A DNA stretch of 64,000 nucleotides from Callorhinus ursinus (lineage: Eukaryota; Chordata; Mammalia; Carnivora; Otariidae): positions 1,308,305-1,372,304 of the forward strand of contig NW_020312968.1 in NCBI RefSeq assembly GCF_003265705.1, in the 5' to 3' direction. A program made the translations under genes and the position numbers. Positions 1-12,094 of the stretch are shown here, in pieces; position 1 is the first letter of the stretch; the number at the start of each line of letters is the position of its first letter. The notes under the pieces are model-generated. The model saw nothing but the letters and a program-made list of their open reading frames with translations. It ran no database searches and was not told the DNA's origin.

Positions 1-2038
1 ATTTCTATTCAACATCATATAGAAGATACTAGCCAGCTCAATGACATGACAAAAAGAAATAAAGGAATAGCAACTGAAAAGAAACAAAGCTGTCATCATT
101 CACTGATCAAGTTCATTAGTTAATTATATGGTTCAGATCCTAGATACCCCTTCTGAAGTAAATATTAAAAATAATCACCTTCTGTTTAATCTCACTGGTG
201 AGTACACAGAAGTTCATTACATGATTTTCTGTATTTTTTGTTTCGAATAATTTGTAACTTAAAACTTAGTATTTTTTTAAGCTTAAATGAAGTTTAAGAA
301 AAATACTTGCACCTTGCTAAAGTAAAAATATCCTCCAGAGCCATATCTTTAACATATACAAATCAACTAAGGGAGAGAAGTAATTTCCAATCATTAATTC
401 CTTAAATGAATATTGAGTAAAAGAAATAAAGATCAATCAAAGTAACATGTACCATAGGTGAAAACAATACCTAAGAAAACATTCCCAGGAAAAAGATTAA
501 TTTCATACTTGGTAAATTGTCCCTTTGGTCTAAGGCTTAACACATGAAAGTTTAAAAAAAAAAAAAAAGTCTGTAACAGATGTGTCCACATTCAAACACA
601 TGCCTTTAACTGGCTTCAAGAAATGAAAAGCAAAACTTGGGAGACTGAAAAATTTATTTATGGACACCAAAAACTGCAAACAAGACTGAATCTCTTACAA
701 AGTGCTGGGCAATAGGAATTAAGGTAGGAAGAAGAGTTTATGACTTGGGTGACTGTATTTAGTCCTTAGCAGTCTTAGATAAATTCATACATGTACATAT
801 GTAAGAAGCCTTTACTCATATAGGAAATGCCTTACAAATACAACACAATATCATTAGTTTCCAGAGCTATAGGTTTCAGCCTAAATTGGGGTGGCTTCTC
901 TAGGATGTGTGGCAGGTCGATGAGTGGAGGCTGGACGCTGGCTCATTCCCCATAGCCAATCATGGCTCTCACAACTGAAGGCAGTATTACCTTAGTGACA
1001 GAATCCTAAAGGAAGGGGGACATTAACCTCCAGTCTGAGGACTCGTTGAACCTTCCTATCTGAAAGATTATCTAAGTTATCAAATTATTATTGGAAGAAA
1101 CACAGCCTGCTGTTGCTTTGAAACACAGATGATTAGAACAGGGTAGACATCTGAGTGAATGATACTATAACCACGTTTTACACAACTTGGTTTGCTGCCA
1201 GTGTTTGCAGTAGTCAAATTTAATTTTAGTGACACAGTGAAATGTAGTGTGTCGCACATAAAATATTAATGTAGCACATAATTGGGTAGTCCAAAATAAC
1301 TGAGTTTATGCACACTGATAAATGCTTGGTGAAATGCTCTGTCATTTATAGACCCCTCAAAAAAGTAAATTATAATATCCATTCTAATTCAACTTGTTCG
1401 TCCTTCCTCTGATAGTTCTCTCCTGTGGATGTACAAGGACCCAACCAGTTTATAAGAGCAAGCCCTGTTCCTTGGGATAATAAGAGAAAGGATCTTACAA
1501 AATTAGAAAAATTAATATACCCTATCATAAAATGGCAAAAAAAGCTTTCTCCATAGTTTTTTCATCCATAGGTCAGCTAACTAAGGGAGGTTATTCTCAT
1601 CACCTGATCTGTGTGGATTTACCACCGACCTGTGAGTTTACACTGGACTTTTTCAAATTCGCTAACAAATAACTACTTTATGGAGCCAGAAGAAAGAGAT
1701 GGACCATAAATAACAAGGTGGTAGCGAGAAACTTTCAACAAGCAAGTAAATTTTTCAACCCGTTTCTCACTCTCTGTTCTGAGGACTGGAGAGCATTAAA
1801 GAGTCATTTTCATGACCCTAGAATCTGCAAAGAAAGGACGACATTGTGGGAAGGCCCTGATAATTGCTCCGATTTTTTGCTTGAAATTTTCTCATTTATC
1901 CCTGGTTTGATTCTTTATGATTTATTTTTGCTTTTGTGGAGTTTTTCTGCTATCCTCTATACTTAAACTTGGAGCAATGCCTTAGTAGGCTATTTACTTA
2001 GGGATGGAAAACTACATGTTAAAGTGTTTCCCCATCAA
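1..2038. other. Intergenic DNA, nothing recognised
   Basis: AT-rich single-copy-looking sequence with no repeat family I can name and no convincing exon. A run of A lies near 554-568. The 82-codon frame at 1718-1966 has no domain, no protein-like composition and no splice context, so I do not call it a gene. Confidence 0.5.
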
Positions 2039-2219
2039 GGGGCTCCTGGGTGGCTCAGTGAGTTAAGCATCTTCCTTCTGCTCAAGGTCATGATCCCAAG
2101 GTTTTGGGATCGAGCCCCATATTGGAGGGCTCCCTGTCCATCAGGGAGTCTGCTTGTCCCTCTCCCTCTCCCTCTGCTCATGCATGCTCTCGCTCTCAAA
2201 TAAACTAAAAAAAAAAAAA
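2039..2219 (+). mobile_element. CAN SINE (tRNA-Lys derived)
   Basis: The copy starts with the tRNA-like head CTCCTGGGTGGCTCAGTG, runs through the GATCCCAAGG/GATCGAGCCCC region and a CT-rich body, and ends in AAATAAAC plus an A-tail. The flank TTCCCCATC occurs just before (about 2028-2036) and just after it (about 2222-2230), fitting a target-site duplication. It is a non-autonomous SINE mobilised by L1; the head keeps the shape of a pol III internal promoter but activity is unknown. Confidence 0.93.
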
Positions 2220-2429
2220 GGTTCCCCATCCAGTCTGTTGTCCTCACAGCACAAAGTGATATATGGAAGTCACTATGTACACAGTATTTTAAAACAAGAC
2301 TCCATTAGTGCTTCATTTCTTACAAATGTTATGTAAGAAAAACTAGAACAAAGGACCAAAACCTCAGAAATAGATATGTCTTTGGTCCCTGGGAACTAGT
2401 TAGTTCCACATAAACATAAAACTTCATAA

Positions 2430-2525
2430 GTTCTTCCTGCCAGCATGGTATAATGGACAAAATGGTGGTTCTAGACTTATGGAGATAAGAATTCTATTAC
2501 CAGATTTCCATGTATGAGCTGAAGA
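2430..2525 (+). mobile_element. MIR SINE fragment
   Basis: The string AGCATGGTATAATGGACAA followed by TCTAGACTTATGGAGATAAG resembles the 5' half of the ancient mammalian MIR (tRNA-like head, then the gagtcagactgcc region). It is strongly diverged and has no visible flanking duplication. Confidence 0.4.
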
Positions 2526-2605
2526 CCTGCCAAAAACATTTTATTTTCCTTGTGAGCTTCCCAAAGAGGGGAAACTTTCAATCTTCTCCACATCTTTGAA
2601 GATTC

Positions 2606-2608
<3 letters not shown>

Positions 2609-2649
<41 letters not shown>
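2609..2649. repeat. (CA)n microsatellite
   Basis: About 20 uninterrupted AC/CA dinucleotides. It is likely to vary in length between individuals. Confidence 0.97.
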
Positions 2650-2829
2650 AAACCAAAACAAAAAACCTTCCCTCTTAGCAAAGACCCTGCCTCAAACTTC
2701 TTAAACAGACTTCTCTTAGCTTCCTGCCCAACCCCCTACCTATTAACTCACTAAAATATGTACTTCTCCTGCTTCCTGCTTCCCTGCCCCAATGGAAGAA
2801 GCTGTGACCTTCCTCCTGCCGATGGTTAA

Positions 2830-3790
2830 GCGTGCAACCTAGGCCCTGGATCCAATTTCTGTTCCCTTCTCCTGAGAACTTCCTCCATCAACTACTTTCC
2901 TTTTATGCATCTTCAATACTTTCTCTCAAGTATTTTCCCATCAGAAAAGTAAATATCCTCCAATATATCCCATCATTATTAAAACACATCATACATATCC
3001 CCATCTACTTATTTTCTCCATTTCACAATTATATTTCTCAAGAGAGATGTCAATACCCTGAACCATACTCCTCAGTTCACTACAAATAGGTTTTACTCCC
3101 CATCACTCCTCTGACAGTGTTTCATCCAAAGCCATTAGCAAAAAATGAATACACACAGCAGTAGATATTTTTGTCTTTGCCTTGATCTATTCCTTTGTCT
3201 TCCATGATGACACTTCTTCTGGTTCCTACATACCTCTCTGGGACTCCTCTTCAGCTCTCTTCAGGGAAACCACTTCTTCTGCCTGTACCTGAGGTATCAT
3301 GGTCCCCTGGGGTGCCATTCCCAGTCTTCTGATCTTCTTCTCCCTCTTCCTGGAAGATTTCTCCCACTCCCCTACCTTCAGTTATACTTCAAATATGTCA
3401 ATGACAATCAAATCCTTGTGGCTAGCCTAGACTGTCCCCTTGAGTACCTAAATTTACTATGTCCAACTGCCCACTGAAATCTTTACCTGAATGCTGACAC
3501 ATATTTTATCCTCAATTTATTTAAATGGAACTTTTTTCCCCACCTCACTCTGAGTCTCAGCCAGCTGTTTCCAGATGAAGCATAATCATCTACACCAAGG
3601 TCTATACAAGTCCTCTAAGAATCATTTTTACCCCTCCTTTTATGCACAGATCAAATCAATCTATAAGTTCTAGTGAAACTATTTCCTTTTATCTTGTAAA
3701 TCTGCCTACTTCTTTCCACTTCCATTATTTCTTTCAGAGCTTGGTTGGATTACCGTAACAACTTCCTATTTCCTGATTTTCATTTGTTTC
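2830..3790 (+). mobile_element. Old L2 LINE, 5' portion of a copy split by a hAT MITE
   Basis: A pyrimidine-rich stretch whose strings (for example the one around 3440-3500 with GTCCAACTGCCCACTGAAATC) match what I remember of the L2/CR1-like LINE 3' coding region. The copy appears to continue at 4035-4612 beyond an inserted DNA transposon. The reading frame is destroyed. Internal deletions and exact limits cannot be set by eye. Confidence 0.55.
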
Positions 3791-3796
3791 TAAATC

Positions 3797-4012
3797 AGGG
3801 TTCAGTGAAGAACAGCCTACTGGCCAAATCTGACCCCCTGCCTGGTTTTGTAAATAAAGTTTATTGGAATACAGCCATGTTCAATCATTTGCACAGAAAT
3901 GTACTGTCTATTGCTGCTTTGGGACAATGCTAACAAACAAGAGGGATACCATGACCCACAAAGCTGAAATTATTTACTATGTGGTGCTTGACAGAAAAGC
4001 TTTACCATACCC
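3797..4012 (+). mobile_element. hAT-Charlie MITE, MER20-like
   Basis: The segment reads GGCCAAATCTGACCCCCTGCC, then TTTTGTAAATAAAG, TATTGGAATACAGCCATG and TATTTACTATGTGGTGC. This is the body of a common eutherian non-autonomous hAT element of about 220 bp. I recall it as MER20, but the subfamily name is uncertain. It lies inside the L2 copy on either side, so it inserted later than the L2. Confidence 0.65.
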
Positions 4013-4034
4013 TCCTCTAAACCATTCTCTGCCC

Positions 4035-4612
4035 TTTCCAAAATAGAAATAAACCATTCCTCTACCCAAGGGCCTCAAATGGCTCCCCAATTCTTACAGG
4101 GCAAAATTCAACTTTCTTAGCACATCAATTAAGGTAATTCAAAAATCAGACTTACCGTTCTAGCCTCATCTCTCACCATCCCCATCAAACCCCATTCTCT
4201 AACATCACTGAATATATGTCATGCTCACAATACGCCTCAGAGACTTGTACATGGGAGACTTCTCCCTTTAAGTCTTAGCTAGTCCCCCTAGACCAAACTT
4301 AGAGCAATCTAAGTCTAGATTTACCTGGCCAGCTCTTACTTTCTCTTTAGGATTCAAATCAGATGCTGCCTTCTTAAGGAAACCCTCCCTAATTACCACA
4401 TTTTAGTTAGGTGTGCCTCTTTCTTGCTCCCATAGTTCTCTGGGCTTCCCTCTTGATCTCATTCTATAATAACTTGTCTTTGTCCTTTAACTATAAAATT
4501 ATTGGAGACAGGAACCATAACTTGTTCACCACGGTATTGCAAAAACCATGAGAATGTCTGACAGGTTGGTTGTGCTTAAGAAATATTTGCTAACTAAATA
4601 AATGAATGAATG
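4035..4612 (+). mobile_element. L2 LINE 3' end
   Basis: The segment contains the L2-typical CTCAAATGGCTCCCCAAT near 4075, the CCTTCTTAAGGAAACCCTCCCTAA region at about 4370, GGAGACAGGAACCATAACTTG near 4505, and the end GCTAACTAAATAAATGAATG. It continues the copy begun at 2830. Confidence 0.7.
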
Positions 4613-4870
4613 GTAATTATCACCCCTGAATTTTTTCTCAACGGTGCTGTGAAATGAAGATAATACAGTCTAACCTATAGGTATTTGATGGTTATGTATC
4701 ATTTATACACCCCTAGAATATGTCTATTTACCTACAATTATTTAATACTCACTATATGCAAGTATTGCCCATACCTCCCATAAATGGGCCAAATTTCTAT
4801 TTACCTAGCTTAAATACATCCTTAAATATAAGGATATACAGCCTCTGCATTCAAGAAACTTACAAATTGA

Positions 4871-5066
4871 GGGTGCCTGGGTGGCTCAGTTGGTTAAGCA
4901 ACTGCCTTCGGCTCAGGTCATGATCCTGGAGTCCCAGGATCGAGTCCCGCATCGGGCGCCCTGCTCAGCAGGGAGTCTGCCTCTCCCTCTGACCTTCTTC
5001 CCTCTCATGCTCTCTCTCTACCATTCTCTCTCTCTAATAAATAAATAAAAATCTTTATTAAAAAAA
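4871..5066 (+). mobile_element. CAN SINE with perfect 18-bp target duplication
   Basis: Head GGTGCCTGGGTGGCTCAG, body with GATCCTGGAGTCCCAGGATCG, a CT-rich tract and an A-rich tail with AATAAATAAATAAA. AAGAAACTTACAAATTGA occurs unchanged at 4853-4870 and 5067-5084. The perfect duplication means a comparatively recent L1-mediated insertion. Confidence 0.97.
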
Positions 5067-5215
5067 AAGAAACTTACAAATTGATAGCTGGCAGGAAAAA
5101 TAAGTCACCATGAGTCAAAGTGCTGACAGAATGATACTCTGAGATGTCCAAATAAAAGGACTGTTTTGCCAGATGATTTATTTTAAATAAGTTATAACTG
5201 GTTCATCATGTTTTT

Positions 5216-5444
5216 GGGTGTTTTTTTTTTTTACTATTTTATTTATTTATTTATTTTGAGAGAGAGAGCATGTCAGAGAGAGAGAGAGAGAGAGAGAGCA
5301 GGAGCAGAGGGGAGAGGCAGAGGGAGAGGGAGAAGCTGACTCTCCGCTGAGCAGGGAGCCCGATGCAGGACTCGATCCTAGGACACTGGAATCATGACCT
5401 GAGCCGAGGGCAGACACTTAACTGACTGAGCCACCCAAGTGCCC
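5216..5444 (-). mobile_element. CAN SINE, minus strand
   Basis: Read in reverse complement, it has the GGGCACTTGGGTGGCTCAG head at the right end, a CT-rich body seen here as a long GA tract at 5259-5302, and an A-rich tail seen as T/ATTT repeats at 5219-5257. TCATCATGTTTTT (5203-5215) and TCATCAAGTTTTA (5445-5457) form a decayed target duplication. Confidence 0.93.
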
Positions 5445-5789
5445 TCATCAAGTTTTAGAATGTGTTGGACTAATACTGAAATGCAACCTTGTAGAGTTAG
5501 AGCAACAAAAATAACAAACATCAATGGTGAGGTTAATTTAGAAATAAAAGTGGCACCCCTAAAAATAAGCAGAAGAACTTGGTCAGAAGCTTTCCACAAA
5601 TGTCTTAATTGAAATTATAGAAAACAAAATATATATCAGACTTAAACTTGTGCCTTTCCAAAGGACACGAACAGTGGGTTCACCAAAAAAGAAATACCAG
5701 TGACTTATAAGTAAAAAAAATCTCAAGCGTATGAGTGGAGATTCTGGACTCCGATAAAACCAAGATGGAGTCTGTCTTACTAACTTGGG

Positions 5790-6360
5790 CAAGAGCAGAA
5801 CTTCAATTTCATCATCTGTAGAAATGAGATAACAACACTGTATTAGTCAGGATGCTTGTAGCCCTGAGAAACAGAAACACTAATTCAAAATAGATTAAAC
5901 AATAAGAGACATGACATCATACTCAGCTATATCTAAAAGAAAAATAAATGGGCTCTTCTTTGCTTATGATCATGGAATCATTTCCAAAAATACCCAGCCA
6001 ACTCTCCATGTCTCCCTGTCCAGAACTGAGTAACTGATTGGCTGAATGAATCACTACCTGTTGAAATGGAATCACTCCTATATCACTTAGGCCCATCCCA
6101 AAAGTTAGAGGTGGGATGAGAAGAATGGATTATTGGGAAAAAAAACAAACAAACAAAAAACAAAACAAAACACTGAACTTCTATTAAGAAGTGGGGAAGC
6201 GAGATGAAGACTTTCTAAACGACCATCAGTATCTACCATGAATGTTAATCTCACGCTGTGATACAAAGATTAAATAAAAAGATGCACTTAAAGGGTTTTG
6301 CCTAAGGGTTGACATATGGATATGATAAATCCTTAATAAATATTAGCTACTTAAAATATT
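5790..6360 (+). mobile_element. MIR-like fragments around an unclassified insertion
   Basis: TTTCATCATCTGTAGAAATGAGATAA at 5808-5833 looks like the MIR core, and the stretch 6250-6355 ending CCTTAATAAATATTAGCTAC looks like a MIR 3' end. Between them, from about 5840, TGTATTAGTCAGGATGCTTG resembles the end of an ERVL-type LTR followed by anonymous sequence and an A/C-rich tract near 6140-6172. The assignment is tentative. Confidence 0.35.
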
Positions 6361-6495
6361 TCATTATTCAATGTCTGGGGCTCTGTATTAATCATGAATT
6401 AGATTTTCCTCATGCCTCTTACGTCTTAGCAAACAATAAATGTTAGCTACATTTAATAACAGCAATAGTACACATGCATAAGGTGTGAAAGTATG

Positions 6496-6498
<3 letters not shown>

Positions 6499-6531
<33 letters not shown>
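6499..6531. repeat. (CA)n microsatellite
   Basis: About 16 uninterrupted CA units following GTATGTATA. Confidence 0.97.
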
Positions 6532-6532
<1 letters not shown>

Positions 6533-6782
6533 GATATTAAAAATAGAATTCTCTAAGAGGCTGGATTATAAATGGATTAAATACATAATTTCATTTTTGC
6601 TTATCTTGATTTTAAGCATTCTATACTAAAAGTATGCTATTTGTGGAATAAGCAAGTGTTTCGAAAATTGTATCTTTTTCCTTCATAAATTATAAAGTTG
6701 TGTGTGTTACCACCTGATCAGTATAATTTATCGAAATGTTAACTTATGTATGTCTCCCCATGTTTTTTCTCTCTTATGTTTT

Positions 6783-6811
6783 TTGTTTTTTTAGATTTTA
6801 TTTATTTATTA
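6783..6811 (-). mobile_element. 29-bp 5'-truncated SINE tail with target duplication
   Basis: A block of T-runs plus AGATTTTATTTATTTATT, the complement of the CAN SINE 3' end (AAATAAATAAAATCT plus A-tail), lies between two perfect 15-bp copies of TCTCTCTTATGTTTT at 6768-6782 and 6812-6826. It is therefore an insertion in which only the SINE tail was copied. Confidence 0.8.
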
Positions 6812-6826
6812 TCTCTCTTATGTTTT

Positions 6827-7589
6827 AAGCAGATAGCCAGGCACTTAGTATATCCTTGATTTGGGGATTTTTTTTTTTTCTATATAAAGGAGAAGCTACT
6901 TGAAGACCAAAGGTCTTCCTATCTTTTGCAAAATATAAAATTAGATTCGAGAATTTATTCAAAAATTTATCTTCTGGATAAACCTCTGGAGAGAGTGGAG
7001 AGAAATAAGAATACCTTTAGGGAATACTAGAAAAATGAATTTTATTCTCTCAGTTTGTCAAAAAAGACAAAAATCTAGAGGTCCCATGACACCAGAGACG
7101 CTCTATGGTAGCTTCTGGGAGGTGGCCAAGGAAATGGCTTCATTACCCACTAGGGAAGAAGGATTTTAGACGTAAGCTCTTAGCTCCAGCATAAAGATCT
7201 ATGCCTTCCGCATGATCCAGGAGCAGTGTGCCCATGGGCACAGTAGCATCTCAATGTGGGCCAGTGTGGTCCTATAACTGATGACCTAAGGGTTTGCTGA
7301 TTGTTCTAGCACTGAGTAAGACATGAAAATATTAACCAAATCTCTGTGGAGGAAGTGCTAATGCCAAAAATGTCTGAGACTGAACTTCACCTTGGCCAAA
7401 TGAGAGCTCAGAGTCACCTTTAAGTTGATTTAAATAAACTAATAAAGTCATTTCTTATTTATGGGAACTAAAAGGAATTCCTTCCATTGAAAATAAAGGT
7501 TTTTAACATGGCTATAGTGCTGTAGAGGTAGGATTAAAACTGAGAGAGGATTTGTTTTAACCTACTTGCTTTAAGGATAAAGATTCTGA
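6827..7589. other. Single-copy intergenic DNA
   Basis: No family recognised. The short frames have no protein features. The part at 7090-7440 is moderately GC-rich but shows no exon signals. Confidence 0.4.
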
Positions 7590-7712
7590 TTCAGGAGAAG
7601 GTAATGTCTTATCCAGGCACACAGAGTGTATCAATGGCACAGCTAGGGCTGGAGTTCAGGTGTCCTGATTCCCATTCCAGAGTCCTTTGCATTACATTCA
7701 TAACACCTCATC
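7590..7712 (-). mobile_element. MIR fragment, minus strand
   Basis: GTCTTATCCAGGCACACAGAG, then GGCACAGCTAGGGCTGGAG and CCAGAGTCCTTTGCATTACA follow the order of the reverse-complement MIR (ccaaggtcacacag, cagagccgggattcg, agagcccgtgctcttaacc). It is diverged and has no duplication. Confidence 0.6.
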
Positions 7713-8965
7713 TTTTGCAAAGCTAAGTTAGAAGAGTAAATGTGTTTTTTACAAAAGGATTACTCATTACTCAAAATGCTCCGAGTAGATCTATAATTGC
7801 CCTATGCTTTTGATGACAGAAGCAATTTCTCATTGCCTTACATAACTAATGTGGATTTGGAGACATCGGAAGATCTCATCACAAAGATGTCATAGGAGGG
7901 AAAGGGTATCACTGAAACCTTGTCATTCTGTCGCCAGTTCATTTTCCTCGCCCAGCATCAAATGACCTCTTAGGAGATGCGGTGTGCCCACAGGCAGAGA
8001 CCACAGGAGCCAGACACCTTCGCCTTCTGTTCTGGGAGGCGACACACAGAATCCCTTGGCGGTCTTGGTCAATCCCTTCACTTTCCTGCCTGTGCATCTT
8101 GAACTCTGAAGTTATACTGGCTGCGTTAAGGGTGGTAGAATGAAAAGAGGCATCAAAAGCACTCAGGAAGGAAGGCACACAATCTCCCTTTTGTCCTTTA
8201 GATAAATACATTCTTCGGTGTTTGAATTAGAACTATCAGAAAGGGATATTTGTCCTATTTTCTGGTTTAGGGATAATCAATTTATATGCACGGCAGGGGT
8301 CAAAGACTCTGGTATTGAAAGGTTTTGTATGCCGCCACAACCATCCAGATGTATTTCACTTCCTGTCAGACCACGTGTCTGAGGCATACATCGATTCCAT
8401 GCAATCTGTTTGTGGAAAGCAGTACAAACTTATTTCTGCTGTTCCAGAGAACAGAGATAAGAGGAAGAGTTTCAAGTTATTAGAATTTTCTGCAATGTAA
8501 AGAAGAGATGTTTAATATTTATATCAACATTTATGTTTCTCAAAACACTAGTCCCCTAAGTCTTACTTGGAAAACACTGCATAACATAGCAATTTTTTGG
8601 AAAAATCACAATTATTCATGAAAATACAAAGGGCCCCAAAATGTTGTGCATAATAAAGAAATGTGTATTAATTTGTGGAACCCAGAACTTTGCAAACTTC
8701 TTTGACCACAGAACACATTTTTCCTCGAGCATGAATTAACTGTATCAATGAACCGGCCCTCTGAAAATGCAATTCTGGATTGAAAAGTACTTTCTCAAAA
8801 AGAGAGTTTTTGTCACTAGAATTTCGAGCATGATTATAAGACCAACTGCCAGGAACTTTCTGGGGACTTCTGCAGTGGATAGGATAATGGACTAAGAGAC
8901 TTCAAAGAGCCCTTTCACTTCCCAAGATTCAATGATTCTATTCCACTCTAAACCAGTAACATTAT
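7713..8965. other. Single-copy intergenic DNA
   Basis: No repeat recognised. The 90-codon minus-strand frame at 7939-8211 and the 61-codon plus frame at 8315-8500 show no family resemblance and have no splice or promoter context, so they are treated as chance frames. Confidence 0.4.
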
Positions 8966-8969
8966 TTAG

Positions 8970-9035
8970 TATCTTTTGTGGCTACTGTTAGACACAAAGA
9001 CTGGCATCTTTTGTGTCTACTATCAGACATGAATG
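8970..9035. repeat. 35-bp diverged tandem duplication
   Basis: ATCTTTTGTGGCTACTGT at 8971 is repeated as ATCTTTTGTGTCTACTAT at 9006, with the following GACACAA/GACATGA also paired. The two units differ at several positions, so the duplication is old. Confidence 0.75.
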
Positions 9036-9044
9036 CCACAGTTT

Positions 9045-9225
9045 GTCACAGAAAAGCCCCTTAGATTCCTTATCTCATTACATCTGTGTAGTAACCCTGC
9101 AAGGAAGGTATTCTAACTCCCAATTTATAGATGAAAAAGCAACTGAGTGTCAAAGAGCTTAAATGAATTACCCAAGTGGTAAAGCAAGGACTGGGACAAA
9201 GGTCCAAGCATTTTCTACCATGAGG
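9045..9225 (-). mobile_element. MIR SINE, minus strand
   Basis: TTATCTCATTACATCTG, GTAACCCTGCAAGGAAGGTA, TATAGATGAAAAAGCAACTGA, CTTAAATGAATTACCCAAG and GTAAAGCAAGGACTGGGAC appear in the order of the reverse-complement MIR core. This is one of the better-preserved MIRs in the window. Confidence 0.8.
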
Positions 9226-9454
9226 TACCACTTTCCTAAATCACCCTGGTCTCAAAGGAGACCATGTAGGGTTGGACCTGGAACACGGATGACTCAAAGG
9301 TATGAAATGTTATTTTTGGTATTAGTCTCCGTGGTCATTAGTAATAATACAGAAATAATGCACTGCTTCCTTGGGCTCCTACCATCAAACTACCTTTTAC
9401 TTCCACTTCTTTCTCATCTCTGAATATTAGCAAAGAGCAGACAGTTACTTATTT

Positions 9455-9620
9455 CTGACCCATGGCCTTTGTCCTTGCTGTTACCTGCTTCTGGAATGTT
9501 TTTCACAGGACTGGCTCCTGCTCATCCATCAAGTCAACTCTCGTGATGTCACCTCAGGCCAGCTTTTCCTGCTCCCCTGTGGTGCTGCTCCTCTGGACAC
9601 AAGGTAGGCCTGTCCTTCTG
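9455..9620 (+). mobile_element. L2 LINE fragment
   Basis: GCCTTTGTCCTTGCTGTTACC, then TTCTGGAATG and CTCATCCATCAAGTC match the L2 region that reads ctttgcactggctgttccctctgcctggaa. It is diverged, and the limits are approximate. Confidence 0.5.
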
Positions 9621-9921
9621 GGACCCCTTGGGATTGGATGCCACCACTGGCCCAGTGCTTGCCAATTGGTTGTGCACAAAAAGTGGTACGTGTCACCCCC
9701 TGATGGAAGCATCTAATTGCAAGACATATATACGCATGCACGTGTGTGCACACCGGAGAGCTTTCTCGTGCTCCTTATAACAACCAGTCATGTCTGAGTG
9801 GCAAGAGCTGCAGCCTGGACTCCTGAAAGACTAGAAGCAGCAGAGCCCCCTGCTGACCCATATTGGGCATGCAACAGGAATCTGTTTCTAGATCTGGGTT
9901 TTGGATCTGCATACCCTAGCC

Positions 9922-10098
9922 CAATGTTTCTCAAAATTTACATGCATAAAAATCACCTGGAGCACCCTTCCCCAGAGATAATTATTCAGTAGATCATGCA
10001 TCTTTAGATCAAATTTCTAGTAGATCTTTGGAAATTTGGATTTCTAAGAAGTTTCTAGATAGTGCTGATGCTCCCAGACAACACTGTGAGTAGCACTG
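9922..10098 (+). mobile_element. MER5A-like hAT MITE
   Basis: CAATGTTTCTCAAAATTTACATG at the start, then AAAATCACCTGGAG, CCCCAGAGATAATTATTCAG, GGATTTCTAAGAAGTTTCTAG, GTGCTGATGCTCCCAGACA and the end GTGAGTAGCACTG follow the 189-bp MER5A consensus from one terminal inverted repeat to the other. It is a non-autonomous DNA transposon, long inactive. Confidence 0.75.
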
Positions 10099-10129
10099 AC
10101 CCTGCACTCCTGACTGATGGATCCCCTCT

Positions 10130-10345
10130 GATCTAAAGTAGCTGCCCTCTGCTCTCCAGTCAGGTGTTACCTGAGCACCTCTTTCATTTGCTCCATATGA
10201 CTTAACACAACTATTGCTATTTATTTGTTTGCATACTCATCATCTAACTCCTCCATTATGGCATAAACTCCATGTGGATTAAGACTGTCTTTTTTATTAC
10301 AGCATCCCCATGATGCTGAATGAGACCTAGAATCACACATAAAGG
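10130..10345 (+). mobile_element. L2 LINE 3' end
   Basis: GTTACCTGAGCACCTCTTTC, CATAAACTCCATGTGGATTAAG, GACTGTCTTTTTTATTACAGC and the terminal AAAGGAATGAATGAAT follow the conserved L2 3' end. Confidence 0.6.
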
Positions 10346-12090
10346 AATGAATGAATCGTCAAGAAGTGTGTTCCGAATGTCGGCTATGGGTGTTAATTTC
10401 TGTCCAGGCCCTAATCTCCTAAATACCTTCTTTGCATAATGAGACACTGAGAGGAACACACACATAAACAGATCTAGCTAAACAAGGCCTCAGCTCCACC
10501 CAGCAACCGCCTTTGTGGGTGCAGAGCCAGCCGATGTGGCCAACAGTCAAGGTTGCTGAAACCCTAAGTGTAAAATGCCTTTCTCTCTGCCCTGACTCCA
10601 GAGCTTTGAGGGCAAGTGGAGTCACGGAAGCCAGGTCTGCAGGACAAAGTTGGATTTTTCTGTTCCTATTTTCCTTCCTCACATCTCCATGAGACAAGCC
10701 TTTGAGGACACAATGCCGAGACGCAGCATGAAAGTGTTTCTCAGTGAACCATGTCCCCGGCAGCCCAATCTGTATTTAAATTACATGAAAAATTCATGAG
10801 TTTCATAGAAACAACTTCAACCCATTATCATCACATACTCCTTTGTCTGGGAACTAGCTCCCTACTGGGCACTGGGGAAGATGACCAAGTAGAGTCCAGT
10901 GTTAGGAAGAATAGCCAGCACATGGCCAGGCCATCAGTCACTACTACTTATGGTCCACCTCCTTCACAAATGGGACTTCTAGTGACGGCTGGGGGAGAGA
11001 GAAAGAACACAAAAGAGACAAGAGCATCCTCAATGCATCTGCAGGGCTCTCCATTATTTCTTAGAATGGGGGAAGAAAAATAACTTGCATGTCTACTACA
11101 TATAAAAACAATTTGAAAAAACTGGAATTTAGATTTAGAGATACTTAAAATGAGACTCAGATTTACATGCAATAATATGCTGGAGTTGGCTTTGTATTCT
11201 CTTTCAATGCCCCTCTCTTAAACCGCCCCCCAAAAAAGAAAAACCCCTAGGGAGCAACAGTAACAGAAGGAACGGGACAGGCCATGAGTTAATTGTTGAA
11301 GTGAAGTGGATACATGAGGGTTAATTATAAAATTCTCTATGCTTGGGTATGCTTGAGCATTTTCAGAACAAAAAGTTGTTTTAAAAATGAGATTTTTTTC
11401 ATCCAGTGGATCATAAAGAAAAAAAAAAATCCCACTGCAACATGGTAGGTTGGAAAACAAGCAGATACTACGTGGCAAAGGCAGCCTCCTGTGGTTCCTG
11501 GGATGGAGGCACACGGGTATACTTTAACATCATTTACACTGTCTATGATTACACAGTGTAATGGAGCAAAGTATATTCTCAACAATCGTCAGTGTGGGAA
11601 GAAATGCATTTGTAAAGATTTATTGTCACTATTGTTTTTTAATGCTTGATGTTTTGGAGCTATTCTTCAAGTAAAATAAAAGGTGTTTCCTGTGCTGGAG
11701 GTATTTTACATGCTTCTCTTGTTAAGCAAGACTTCCTTTTTTTCTCTTCTGCAATGAGTTTGGTGGCGAAAGTTTGCACTTGAACCTTGGAGAGATGCAT
11801 GTGAAGTGTGTTGTCTCTGAATTCTCACTTAAAATAGTTAATAACGTAAACATCATTTCAAAAATTTAGTATCACTGCAACTTACGCTAGAACTAACTTA
11901 AACCTACATGGTAATTTTCTATTTTTAATAAAAAAAATGTTTCCCCAAAAAAAAGCAGTTCTGAGAAAAAACATAAAAGGGTATTACAAACCTTCATGAT
12001 ACTAAATGCTTGCTCAATTCATGCCCCCAAATTATCCAGCCTATGCCCCTGGTGGAAGGAGAGGGTTGCCAGTAAAAGCCAGAATGGAAA
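10346..12090. other. Single-copy intergenic DNA
   Basis: No transposon recognised. The longest chance frames are 110 codons at 10751-11083 and 98 codons on the minus strand at 11218-11514. Neither shows a domain, and they lack neighbours or splice sites that would make an exon. The AT-rich part at 11585-11960 is repeat-free. Confidence 0.4.
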
Positions 12091-12094
12091 AGAA

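Noticed and set aside
10751..11083. 110-codon plus-strand open frame
   Set aside because: Composition and length are within chance for 64 kb; no conserved motif or exon architecture.
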